Shown here piece after piece: positions 43,284 through 52,025 of a stretch of 64,000 nucleotides of DNA. Position 1 is the stretch's first letter; each line of letters starts with the position of its first letter. Under the pieces are notes generated by a model. The model was not told the origin of the DNA and did no database searches. It worked only from the letters and a program-made list of their open reading frames with translations. Location: NCBI RefSeq assembly GCF_028816455.1, contig NZ_CP118246.1, positions 2,928,501 through 2,992,500 of the forward strand, read 5' to 3'. The position numbers and the translations under genes were made by a program. This DNA is from Devosia algicola. GTDB lineage: Bacteria > Pseudomonadota > Alphaproteobacteria > Rhizobiales > Devosiaceae.

Positions 43284-44540
43284 CTACTTTACGGCGGCCT
43301 TGAGCGCGCTGACCAGATCGGTCTTTTCCCAGGAAAAGCTGCCGTCACGACCCGCCTTGCGGCCAAAATGCCCATAGGCTGCGGTTTTTGAGTAGATCGG
43401 CTTATTTAGGTCAAGATGGGTGCGGATGCCGCGTGGCGTCAGGTCCATGACCTGTGCCAGCGCCAGCTCCAGCCGAGCCTCGTCCACTTTTCCGGTGCCA
43501 TGCAGATCGACATAGATCGACAGCGGTTGCGACACGCCGATGGCATAGGACAATTGAATTGTCGCCCGATCGGCAAGGCCCGCGGCGACCACATTCTTGG
43601 CCAGGTAACGCGCGGCATATGCCGCCGAGCGGTCAACCTTGGTCGGATCCTTGCCCGAAAACGCGCCGCCACCATGGGGCGCCGCGCCGCCATAGGTGTC
43701 AACGATGATTTTGCGGCCCGTCAGGCCTGCGTCACCATCGGGGCCACCCACGACGAATTTGCCGGTCGGATTGACGTGCCAGACAGTTTCCTCTGAAACC
43801 CAGCCTTCGGGGAGGGCGGCCCGAATGATTGGCTCGACAATCTGGCGCACATCGCTTGAGTTGAGCGATGCGTCCAGATGCTGGGTCGACAGCACGATCT
43901 GGGTCACCGCGACCGGCTGGCCGTTTTCATAACGCACAGTGACCTGACTCTTGGCATCAGGCCCGAGCGCGCGGGCCGGGCCAGTGCTTGCCTTGCGGGC
44001 ACTGGTCAGATCATTGAGAATTTTGTGGGCATAATAGATTGGTGCTGGCAGCAATTCGGGTGTTTCGCGGCTGGCATAGCCAAACATGATCCCCTGATCA
44101 CCTGCGCCAACATCCTTGTTGCCGCTCTCGTCCACACCCTGGGCAATATCGGCCGATTGCCCGTGCAATAGCACATCAATCTTGACCGTCTTCCAGTGAA
44201 AGCCGGACTGCTCGTACCCGATGGCCTTGATCGCCTTGCGCGCTGCCGACTTGAATTTTGAGGGGTTGACCCGCGGATTGCCCGCGGCGTCCAGCATGAT
44301 GGTGCCGTCCTTATCCTTCTTGAGCAGCGATTCAGGCACGCGCACTTCGCCGGCAAGAATCAGCCGGTTGGTCGTTGCCAGTGCCTCGCAGGCGATGCGC
44401 ACCTGGGCCGGGTCCATGCCAGCCTTTTTCGCCTCGCGAAAGACCAGATCAACAATTTCGTCCGATATCCGGTCACAGACTTTGTCGGGATGGCCTTCAG
44501 AGACAGATTCAGAGGTGAACAGGTAGGTTGAGCGTGCCAA
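43284..44540 (-). CDS. metK: S-adenosylmethionine synthetase
   Basis: 418 residues; makes SAM from methionine and ATP. Signatures [12 protein letters not shown] and [19 protein letters not shown] are exact, and the N-terminus [19 protein letters not shown] is canonical. The start is TTG 44540: it is preceded by GGAGG at 6 bases and matches the family N-terminus ([11 protein letters not shown]); the frame continues open to 44600 without similarity. A palindrome like that of ahcY lies 85-104 bases upstream, so SAM synthesis and SAH removal probably share a regulator. Confidence 0.97.
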   Translation of the reverse strand: MARSTYLFTSESVSEGHPDKVCDRISDEIVDLVFREAKKAGMDPAQVRIACEALATTNRLILAGEVRVPESLLKKDKDGTIMLDAAGNPRVNPSKFKSAARKAIKAIGYEQSGFHWKTVKIDVLLHGQSADIAQGVDESGNKDVGAGDQGIMFGYASRETPELLPAPIYYAHKILNDLTSARKASTGPARALGPDAKSQVTVRYENGQPVAVTQIVLSTQHLDASLNSSDVRQIVEPIIRAALPEGWVSEETVWHVNPTGKFVVGGPDGDAGLTGRKIIVDTYGGAAPHGGGAFSGKDPTKVDRSAAYAARYLAKNVVAAGLADRATIQLSYAIGVSQPLSIYVDLHGTGKVDEARLELALAQVMDLTPRGIRTHLDLNKPIYSKTAAYGHFGRKAGRDGSFSWEKTDLVSALKAAVK

Positions 44541-44624
44541 GATAGGCCTCCAAATGCGCAAAAGGCTCAGAAATGAGCAATTGGGGGCAGTTTCTGCCAC
44601 TGCGTGGCTGCACGGTCAAGGTAG

Positions 44625-44644
44625 ATATAAAGAAATCTTGATAT
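44625..44644. promoter_or_regulatory. Palindromic operator upstream of metK, SahR-like
   Basis: ATATAAAGAAATCTTGATAT pairs in 8 of 9 arm positions and matches the ahcY element at 4714-4733 in length, spacing and arm sequence (ATATAAA, T(G)ATAT). It lies between lnt and metK. The two together support a SAM-cycle regulon. Confidence 0.6.
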
Positions 44645-44655
44645 GTTGAGATGAC

Positions 44656-44667
44656 TGTTCGCGAACA
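44656..44667. repeat. 12-bp perfect palindrome between lnt and metK
   Basis: TGTTCGCGAACA is a perfect palindrome 12 bases upstream of the metK-side operator. It could be a second regulator site or part of the promoter; I do not recognise the binding protein. Confidence 0.35.
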
Positions 44668-44678
44668 AATTTGTCGCG

Positions 44679-46289
44679 CTAGGATCCCCGCTTTCGCCTT
44701 CGACTTGCCAACACACTGATACCCAAGCCCAAAAGCAGGGCAATCAGCAGTGGCCAATAGCGATATTTCGCAAAAATAGTTGTGCTCAGGCGCTCATCAG
44801 GGACCACGTCCAGCACGTCCATCTGTTGCACGGGTAACCCCCCCGTCACCCGCCCCAGCGGATCAACAGCCATGGTTACGCCGGAATTGGCGGCGCGGAT
44901 CAGGCTCATGCCTTCCTCGACCGCCCGCACCCGGGCATGTTGGGCATGCTGGGCCGGGCCGATCGAGCCATCGAACCACGCATCATTGGTGATATTGAAC
45001 AGATATTGTGCTTGCGCCGTGTCGCCCAGATCGCCCGAGAACAGTATCTCATAGCAGATTAGCGCCAGAAATGGCGGCGTGTTGGGCAGTCTCATCAAGC
45101 GCCGCCGCGCGTCCCCATGGGCCCAGCCGTCGGCGCCCGGCACAAACTGCTTGATACCCAATTGCGCAAAAAAGCCCTGAAATGGCAGGAATTCGCCAAA
45201 CGGCACTAGGTGCGATTTATCGTAGCTGTCAAATACCTCGCCATCGCTATTTATCGCCAATAGGGCGTTATAGGGCGGTTCGGTCGAGGGCGCGTCGCCT
45301 GGTCGGTAGTCCTGTCGCGGCGCGCCGGTCAGCAGCACCACATTGTCGGGCAACATCCGGGCGATTCGTGCCAGCGCTTCAGGATATTGCGATAGGAAAA
45401 ACGGCAGCGCCGATTCCGGCCACACCAACTGAGTGACAGCCGCCAAGCCCTTGTCGTCCGGATTGACCTGCATTTGCGACAGCGTCAGTAGCCGATCAAT
45501 CGTTGCCGCGGGATCGACTTTGCTCCAGTCGGCATGATCATAGATCAGCGGTTGCACCAGCCGTATGCGGATATCTTTCATCGGCGTAACTGGCGTGTCC
45601 GAAAGTCGGTTGTAGCCAAAGCCCATCTGACCCACCAGCACCAGAAGGCCCAGAAAGAACGGCGCCAGACGCCGGGTCACCGTGCGCTGATCGGCCGGCC
45701 ATATCAGCGCTGGCGTCATGGCCAAAAGCGCCGCCAGCAGCGTCAGCCCGTAAATCCCGATCACCGATGCCAATTGCATCATTTCCGTCGTCGGCGTCAG
45801 CGCATAACCCAGCAGATCGAATGGGAAGCCGCTCAGCACATGGCCACGCGCCCACTCCGCCATGCTCAAAAAAGTCGCCAGGGTCACCACTCGCCAAGCG
45901 CCTCCAGACCAGAATAAATGGGCCAACGCGCTGGCCAACCCCCAGAACAGCGCAATCAGTGCCGCGAGCGCCACAATGGCAAACGGCATGATCGCCAGCA
46001 TGATCCCGCCATCGACAAAAAACGCTGCGCCCAGCCAGTGAAACGATACGGTGAAATAACCCAGCCCAAAGGCAAATCCGATTCTAAAGGCCGGGCCGAA
46101 TATAGTTTGCCAGCCGCCGCGTCGTTCGGCGCCATCAAGACACCAGATCCACACGGGAAAGCTCACGAACAGCGCCGGCAGCACAAAAAGCGGCGCAATA
46201 GAAAGCGCGGCAATGGCCCCGGCCATTACCAGCAATAAAAACCGCCGCCAGCCATGGCTCAACATGGCTGTTTCCGCCAACCAGGTCAT
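44679..46289 (-). CDS. lnt: Apolipoprotein N-acyltransferase
   Basis: Integral membrane enzyme that N-acylates the lipoprotein Cys, 536 residues. The N-terminal half has about six membrane segments; the C-terminal nitrilase domain has the Glu-Lys-Cys triad in VWPESALPF, YDKSHLVPFGEFLP and LICYEILF; a final membrane helix (LLIALLLGLGISVL) and basic tail RRRKRGS close it. The N-terminus WLAETAMLSHGWRRFL fits the family, supporting the ATG at 46289. It lies upstream of metK, as in other Hyphomicrobiales. Confidence 0.93.
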   Translation of the reverse strand: MTWLAETAMLSHGWRRFLLLVMAGAIAALSIAPLFVLPALFVSFPVWIWCLDGAERRGGWQTIFGPAFRIGFAFGLGYFTVSFHWLGAAFFVDGGIMLAIMPFAIVALAALIALFWGLASALAHLFWSGGAWRVVTLATFLSMAEWARGHVLSGFPFDLLGYALTPTTEMMQLASVIGIYGLTLLAALLAMTPALIWPADQRTVTRRLAPFFLGLLVLVGQMGFGYNRLSDTPVTPMKDIRIRLVQPLIYDHADWSKVDPAATIDRLLTLSQMQVNPDDKGLAAVTQLVWPESALPFFLSQYPEALARIARMLPDNVVLLTGAPRQDYRPGDAPSTEPPYNALLAINSDGEVFDSYDKSHLVPFGEFLPFQGFFAQLGIKQFVPGADGWAHGDARRRLMRLPNTPPFLALICYEILFSGDLGDTAQAQYLFNITNDAWFDGSIGPAQHAQHARVRAVEEGMSLIRAANSGVTMAVDPLGRVTGGLPVQQMDVLDVVPDERLSTTIFAKYRYWPLLIALLLGLGISVLASRRRKRGS

Positions 46290-46396
46290 AAAACTGCAAC
46301 TCGCAACGAATCAGTGTGCATCCGGGCAAGGTCGCCGTCCCAATCCATAGCGTCAAGCCGCTGGACTAGCTACGCCCGCATCGCTAGACCCTATTT

Positions 46397-47006
46397 ATGA
46401 ACATCGCGCTGGCCATTGATACCGCTGCTCCACGTCTGCAATTGGCGTTGCTGCACGCCGATGGTCGCACCGACCAAAGTGTTGATGACATCACCACGGG
46501 TCATGCGGAACTGATTTTCGCCCGCATCGCGGCGTTGCTGGCACGCAATGATCTCGTCTACGCCGATCTCGACCGCATTGTGGTCACCACTGGTCCCGGC
46601 TCCTTTACGGGGCTGCGTATTGGCCTGTCGGCGGCGCGCGGCATTGCTTTGGCGCGCCAGATTCCTGTCATCGGCGTGCCCAGTCTGTTGGCCATTTCGC
46701 TTGCCGCCCCAAAAAATTCACCGGTCAGCGTCTTGCTAGATGCGCGCCGTGGCGAAGCCTATGTGCAAAATTTTGACGCACCGGGCCACCCTGCCGACGC
46801 GGCGCGCCTCTGCCCCATGGAGATAGCGCGAGCCAATCTGCCAAACGGGGCTATAATCATTGAAAGTCCCTTCGTCGATATTGTGCGTCTGGCGCAATTT
46901 GGCGCCAAGGCCGACCCAGCTGCTTTTGCACCGGTCGCCAGCTATGTTCGCCACGCCGACGCCAAGCCGCAAAATGCCGCCCGCATTGCCCGAGTAAGGC
47001 TCATGA
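46397..47006 (+). CDS. tsaB: t6A synthesis protein TsaB (end masked by a frame error)
   Basis: TsaB, pseudo-enzyme partner of TsaD in t6A37 tRNA modification, about 202 residues. N-terminal LAIDTAAPRLQLAL and the conserved TTGPGSFTGLRIGLSAARGIAL are clear. As written the frame runs on into the RimI domain, giving a 361-residue fusion. Removing one G from AGGCT 46997-47001 makes the end VSS followed by TGA that overlaps an ATG (TCATGATG). That is the usual tsaB/rimI junction, so I annotate two genes. Confidence 0.88.
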
Positions 47007-47482
47007 TGAAATTGTGGATGGCCCCGGCCGGCCTGCATATTGAACCCGGCCAAACCCGCGACGCGGCCGATCTCGCCAAATTGCACAAACAGGGCTTTTA
47101 TCGTGGTTGGTCCAGCGACGAGTTTGCCGGTTTTCTGGCCGAGGCCACCACCCCCACCTATGTTGCCTGCGACGCCAAGCGCCGCATCGCGGGCTTCGCC
47201 ATGTTCCGTTTGTCCGGCGACGAGGCCGAACTTTTGACCATTGCTGTCGATCCAAAATGGCGCGGCAAGAAAGTAGCCACCGCCCTGTTGCATGCCGCCT
47301 TTACCGATCTGATGATGAGTCCGGTTAAAACCATGTTTCTTGAGGTTGATGAACTCAATGAACCGGCGCTGGCGCTGTACCGGCGCGAGGGTTTTGAAAA
47401 AGTAGGTTCCCGAAAGGGTTACTACCCCAAGGCCGATGGCAGCGCCGCTACCGCCCTTGTCATGTCCCGCAATCTTGGGTAA
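47003..47482 (+). CDS. rimI: Ribosomal-protein-alanine acetyltransferase-like RimI
   Basis: GNAT-family N-acetyltransferase, about 159 residues. The acetyl-CoA loop is VDPKWRGKKVATALL (R-G-K-K-V-A), and the C-terminal LEVDELNEPALALYRREGF...GYY is characteristic of RimI. It follows tsaB in the conserved order and probably starts at ATG 47003 or 47006, overlapping the restored tsaB stop. The natural target may be S18 or other protein N-termini. Confidence 0.85.
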   Translation: MMKLWMAPAGLHIEPGQTRDAADLAKLHKQGFYRGWSSDEFAGFLAEATTPTYVACDAKRRIAGFAMFRLSGDEAELLTIAVDPKWRGKKVATALLHAAFTDLMMSPVKTMFLEVDELNEPALALYRREGFEKVGSRKGYYPKADGSAATALVMSRNLG

Positions 47483-47508
47483 CGCCGTATTCTATTGGTG
47501 GCAGGAGG

Positions 47509-47946
47509 ATGAGCGTGAGCAAAGTCGAGACTGATCTGACGCTAGAAGAGGCCTGCGCCCAGCGCGGCATGCGCATGACCGAGCAACGCCGGGTCATCGC
47601 CCAGGTCATCGAGCAAAGTGGCGACCATCCCGACGTCGAGGAACTCTATCGGCGCGCCTCGGCTGTTGATGCCCGCATTTCATTGTCCACAGTCTATCGC
47701 ACCATGAACCTTTTTGAAGAAGCCGGATTGGTCACCAAACATGACTTTAAGGACGGTCGCGCCCGTTTCGAGTTGATCCCTGATGAGCATCATGACCATC
47801 TCATCGATATCCGCACCGGCAAGGTCATCGAATTTCGCAACGAGGAAATCGAGGCCATCCAGGAAGTCATCGCCCGCAAGCTCGGCTATAAGCTTGTCGA
47901 TCACCGGCTTGAGCCTGTACGCGGTGCCGCTCCAGAACAAGCCTGA
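47509..47946 (+). CDS. Fur-family metal-dependent regulator (Fur/Mur type)
   Basis: 145 residues. Winged-helix recognition region RISLSTVYRTMNLFEEAGLV and metal-site HHDHLID are present, but the structural CxxC zinc pairs of enteric Fur are absent (HLIDIRTGKVIEF). This matches the rhizobial Fur/Mur that senses manganese. The location after tsaB-rimI is typical. Metal specificity is inferred from family, not shown. Confidence 0.85.
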   Translation: MSVSKVETDLTLEEACAQRGMRMTEQRRVIAQVIEQSGDHPDVEELYRRASAVDARISLSTVYRTMNLFEEAGLVTKHDFKDGRARFELIPDEHHDHLIDIRTGKVIEFRNEEIEAIQEVIARKLGYKLVDHRLEPVRGAAPEQA

Positions 47947-48086
47947 TGGCCGCGATCGGTAGCATTCAATTCTACCTGTTCGCAAAAATCCATAAAATGC
48001 CCGCGGTTAAGCCTAATATCGACTTCCCTTAGCCAGTTAAGCCTTTGTTAGCTATGACGCTCGTGTGAATGCAAACGGGTGTCGTC

Positions 48087-48326
48087 ATGATCTTGCAGAT
48101 ACTGGCAATATGGGCGGTTGTCGCCTTGGTAATCTTCTGGTTCGTCAGGGATGAGCGCGCTCGCCGCGCGCGCCGCGCCGCTGAACTCGACGCCGCAGCC
48201 CGTATCTTTGCCCGTCCATCGGCAAACCGGATGGCAATAGCCCGGCTGACGCCGCTGGCCGACCCAAAAACCCGCATTCCTGCCCTGTCGACGGACGATC
48301 TGGACATGGCTGCGCCCAAGCGATAG
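48087..48326 (+). CDS. Small single-pass membrane protein, hypothetical
   Basis: 79 residues. One N-terminal membrane segment (ILQILAIWAVVALVIFWFV) is followed by a strongly basic stretch (RDERARRARRA) and a soluble tail, giving an N-out/C-in topology. No family recognised. The hydrophobic-then-basic pattern and codon use favour a real gene, but there is no clear ribosome-binding site. Confidence 0.45.
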   Translation: MILQILAIWAVVALVIFWFVRDERARRARRAAELDAAARIFARPSANRMAIARLTPLADPKTRIPALSTDDLDMAAPKR

Positions 48327-48351
48327 GCGCAACGCTCAATCTCCAGCCGCT

Positions 48352-48624
48352 TCAGGGTGGTCCTACCGGCCGATCGCTGCGTTCAAGACTGGTCTTGACC
48401 CGACCCACAATATCAGCGGCCTTGAGCAACAGCGCCATTTCAATGTCCTGCTCACTCATGTCGGGATCGGTTTGCGCCCACACCGAAACCGCAAGCTCAT
48501 GATCCTGCTCTCGATCATCCTGAATTTCCTTGAGGACGGCGCGAACCGTGCCGACGACCCGATTGGGCAACGATTTGTGTGCATTGCGCTGCACAACGCC
48601 AATATCAATCAAACTATACGGCAA
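48352..48624 (-). CDS. Small hypothetical protein
   Basis: 90 residues, acidic and predicted largely helical (VVGTVRAVLKEIQDDREQDHELAVSVW). No signal peptide, no cysteine pair, no recognised domain. It is flanked by convergent and same-strand genes with short gaps. Codon use resembles neighbours, so it is plausibly real. Confidence 0.5.
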   Translation of the reverse strand: MPYSLIDIGVVQRNAHKSLPNRVVGTVRAVLKEIQDDREQDHELAVSVWAQTDPDMSEQDIEMALLLKAADIVGRVKTSLERSDRPVGPP

Positions 48625-48738
48625 TTCCCAGGCTCCTGATCGGAGCCCCCACGCATTGGCATATGCGACCTGAGTTCACACATCGCTAACGCAAGTGTCG
48701 TGAATATGGTTCACCGTGGGAATTTAATTCCAGTCGGC

Positions 48739-49800
48739 TTAATCCGTCCGACCGCGTGCCGCGACATCGATTGTTTCCACCCATTCGTCGCCCGAAATCA
48801 AATGCACCCGATCATGCAGGTTAGACACTGGACAGGCGTGATTGGGGATAATGCGAATGCGCTCGCCGACGCGTGGCGCATCGGATGGCTCGGCCAACTC
48901 GATCACACCATGTTCTTCGGATAACGACGTGACGCTGACCCCAATATTGCCCATGACCACACCGAACCCCGTAAGCCCGAACAGATCGCTGGTCAGCGAT
49001 TTCGACCCAGCATCGATGACAATGCGGTTTGGTGTAGGCCGCGACACGATGGTGGTCAGCACGCTGAGCGCGCATTCTTCGAAACTGGCAGCGCCCAGTG
49101 ACACCTGCCCACGGTCAAAATAGATATAGGTGCCCGGCCGGATCTCGGTGACAACCGATTTTTCCAGTCGGAACATGTCTGGCGTATTGCCACCTGAAAT
49201 TACCGGGCAGGCAAACCCGGCCTCGGTCAACAGCGCCACCGCATCCGCCAGCCATTGATCAGACTGAGCAACCTTTCCCGCCGCCGGATAAGTCATCAAT
49301 CCACCAAACTCCAGTCCCGGCGACAAGGCGATATGCCGTGCCAGCGCCAACGCTTGCACATTGCTCTGCACACCACACCGGCCAAGGCCGGTGTCGCATT
49401 CCACCAATACCACCAGCGGCTTGGCCGAATTGGCAAACCGCTGCGCATAGCCCGAAACTGTATCGGGACTGTCGGCGGTCACCCTGAGGTTGATCCGCTC
49501 GTTCAACGCCGCCAAACGGTCAAGCTTTTTGGCGCCGACGATATTGTAGGGCAGGAACAGATCGCTCAGACCGGCATCGGCCATGGTTTCGGCTTCGCCC
49601 AGCTTCTGCACGGTGATCCCCACCGCCCCAAGCTCGACCTGTCGCAGTGCAAAGCGGGGTATCTTGTGCGTCTTGATATGGGGACGCAGCGCCACGCCTA
49701 ACGCGTCCGCCTGCGCCTGCCCACGTTTGAGATTAGCCTCCACCCGATCAATATCGATGACAACGCAAGGGGTTTCGAGATCGGCAAGGGTTTTGGTCAT
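48739..49800 (-). CDS. D-threonine aldolase-like PLP enzyme
   Basis: 353 residues, alanine-racemase-fold, DSD1/D-threonine aldolase family. PLP-lysine region RPHIKTHKIPRFA, phosphate-binding SGGNTPD and the C-terminal divalent-metal site PNHACPVSNLHD are visible. It would cleave D-3-hydroxy amino acids (D-threonine, D-allo-threonine or D-3-hydroxyaspartate) to glycine-type products. ATG 49800 with GGAG upstream is chosen over a longer frame to 49866. No linked genes indicate the substrate. Confidence 0.82.
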   Translation of the reverse strand: MTKTLADLETPCVVIDIDRVEANLKRGQAQADALGVALRPHIKTHKIPRFALRQVELGAVGITVQKLGEAETMADAGLSDLFLPYNIVGAKKLDRLAALNERINLRVTADSPDTVSGYAQRFANSAKPLVVLVECDTGLGRCGVQSNVQALALARHIALSPGLEFGGLMTYPAAGKVAQSDQWLADAVALLTEAGFACPVISGGNTPDMFRLEKSVVTEIRPGTYIYFDRGQVSLGAASFEECALSVLTTIVSRPTPNRIVIDAGSKSLTSDLFGLTGFGVVMGNIGVSVTSLSEEHGVIELAEPSDAPRVGERIRIIPNHACPVSNLHDRVHLISGDEWVETIDVAARGRTD

Positions 49801-49943
49801 ATCTGTCTCCGGCTTTGCCGCACCATTATGGGCTTGGGCTATCCGATCAAGTCCCCCGGCGCCCAAACACCGCCTTTTCTTGTCCCCAGCGCCGAATTTT
49901 CCGGTGAGTAGACGGATCGGGGCAAGCGGTTTAAGCCTTGGGC

Positions 49944-51352
49944 ATGAGCAAATTTATACCCGCTAGAAATCACGAAACATTGGGCGATGCCTTTTTTGAT
50001 CGCGTCGCCGCCGCCGATTTCCCCAAAACCATCCTGCGGCATCGCGACCAGCGTTGGGCTGATCGCATGGGGTTGGGGGATATGGATGAGGCCCGGTGGT
50101 TGGCTCACTTCGCCCGGTTCGAGTCGTTTGCCGGTTCGCTGCCCGAACCATTAGCCCTGCGCTACCATGGCCATCAGTTCCGCAGCTATAATGCTGATCT
50201 TGGCGATGGAAGGGGCTTTTTGTTCGCGCAAGCCTATGACCCTGTCGATAGTCGCCTGCTTGATTTTGCCACCAAAGGATCGGGCAGAACCCCCTGGTCA
50301 CGCGACGGCGATGGCCGGTTGACGCTGAAGGGTGGCGTGCGCGAAATTCTCGCCACCGAAATGCTCGAGGCGTTGGGCGTTTATACCTCCAAAACCTTCT
50401 CATTGGTCGAAACCGGCGAGGACCTTGATCGCGGTGACGAACCCTCACCCACCCGTTCCGCGGTACTGGTGCGCCTCAGCCACTCCCACATTCGCATCGG
50501 CACCTTTCAGCGATTAGCCTATCTTGATGATAGCGCCGCCATCCGCCAATTGCTCGATTATGCCATCGCAAATTATTACCCCAACTTGACCGACGCCGCC
50601 GACCACCCGACGGCTTTTCTCGATGCAGTCGTCGCCCGCGTCGCACGGTTGGGCGCGCAGTGGATCGCTGCGGGATTTGTTCACGGCGTCCTTAACACCG
50701 ACAATATCAACATAACCGGGGAAAGTTTCGATTATGGTCCATGGCGGTTCGTACCCGTTTATGATCCCGAATTCACCGCCGCCTATTTCGACAATACCGG
50801 GCTCTATAGCTTTGGCCGCCAGCCCGACACGCTGGCCTGGAATCTCACCCGCCTGGCCGAATCCTTGCTACCGATTTCCTCGGCCGAGGCGCTTGAACCC
50901 GTCCTCAACCGGTTCTGGCCAATCTTTCGCACCGAATTGTCCAATACCATGCTGGCGCGTTTGGCGCTCACACCGGGCACCGATGAGCAGGGCAACCAAT
51001 TCGTTACCGCGCTATTCGGTTTTTGGGTGCATCAAAGGCACCCTATGAGCAGGTCTTTTTCGATTGGCGCGGCGGCGCCCAAAGTGCCGAACGCGCCGCC
51101 AAAAGCCCGGCCGCCCAGTTTTACGCCAGCGCCGATTTTCGCCTGGTCGCCGACCTTCTTGATGATTTTGTGCCCGACACGTCCGCCAATCTCAATCACC
51201 CCTATTTTGCGCGATCACGCCCCCGCACCATGCTGATCGACGAGGTCGAGGCGATCTGGACGCCCATTGCCCAACACGACGATTGGTCGGTCCTGACATC
51301 AACTCTTGCCGAAATTGCCCAAATGCGCGACGCCTATGGCATCAAACCCTAA
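49944..51352 (+). CDS. selO: Protein adenylyltransferase SelO (frame broken)
   Basis: SelO/YdiU pseudokinase that AMPylates proteins under oxidative stress, about 469 residues after repair. Glycine-rich region TKGSGRTPWSRDGDGRLTLK and catalytic segment GFVHGVLNTDNINITGESFDYGP are exact. The frame breaks at the T run 51020-51024: with one more T the sequence reads FGFLGASKAPYEQVFFDW and ends at DAYGIKP. The C-terminal selenocysteine/Cys tail of longer homologues is not seen. It is followed 10 bases later by the gamma-carbonic-anhydrase gene. Confidence 0.88.
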
Positions 51353-51362
51353 GGAGGACCCC

Positions 51363-51917
51363 ATGACCCAATACGCACTTGATGGCGTCAGCCCGAATAT
51401 TGATCCCGATGTCGCCTGGATCGCCCCGACCGCCATTCTCGTCGGCAAGATCAATATTGCCCGCGATGTCGGTATCTGGTTTGGCGTCGTGGCGCGGGGC
51501 GACAATGAACCCATCACCATTGGTGCGCGCACCAATATTCAGGAAAATACCGTGCTTCACACCGATATGGGATTTCCCCTGACCGTCGGGGCCGGCTGCA
51601 CCATCGGCCACAAGGCGATGCTGCATGGCTGCACCATTGGCGACAACAGTCTGATCGGCATGGGCGCCACGGTGTTGAACGGCGCCACCATTGGCAACAA
51701 CTGCCTGATCGGCGCCGGGGCCTTGATCACCGAAGGCAAAACCATTCCCGATAATTCCCTGGTCGTTGGTGCGCCGGGCAAGGTGGTGCGCGAACTCGAT
51801 GCCGATGCCATTGCCAAGCTGACCCAGTCAGCCGACCATTATGTCGTGAATGCCCAGCGTTTTGCCGAAGGATGTCGACCGGCGACCAAGCATGAATTGA
51901 ATTTCGATCCCACCTGA
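51363..51917 (+). CDS. Gamma carbonic anhydrase family protein
   Basis: 184 residues of left-handed beta-helix (hexapeptide repeats such as VGAGCTIGHKAMLHGCTIGDN). The three zinc-type His are in VLHTD, IGHKA and MLHGC. Family members include carbonic anhydrases and related proteins (PaaY, CaiE). The start is ATG 51363, directed by a perfect AGGAGG site; earlier in-frame codons overlap selO. It sits just before the propionyl-CoA carboxylase genes, where supplying bicarbonate would be useful, but that link is inferred. Confidence 0.87.
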   Translation: MTQYALDGVSPNIDPDVAWIAPTAILVGKINIARDVGIWFGVVARGDNEPITIGARTNIQENTVLHTDMGFPLTVGAGCTIGHKAMLHGCTIGDNSLIGMGATVLNGATIGNNCLIGAGALITEGKTIPDNSLVVGAPGKVVRELDADAIAKLTQSADHYVVNAQRFAEGCRPATKHELNFDPT

Positions 51918-51971
51918 GACGAAAAAACCGATCAGCGATTGCAATTTTGACCCGCGCCGCCCAATCTGGGA

Positions 51972-51989
51972 TTTGACTGTCCGGTCAAA
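51972..51989. promoter_or_regulatory. Inverted repeat upstream of pccB
   Basis: TTTGAC-TGTCCG-GTCAAA has perfect 6-base arms and lies 36 bases before pccB. It resembles TetR-type operators in form; a smaller palindrome ATTGCAAT sits at 51938-51945. The regulator is unknown. Confidence 0.4.
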
Positions 51990-52025
51990 AAACGGCAGCA
52001 ATTCTTAATCAGGACCGGGGGAGCC

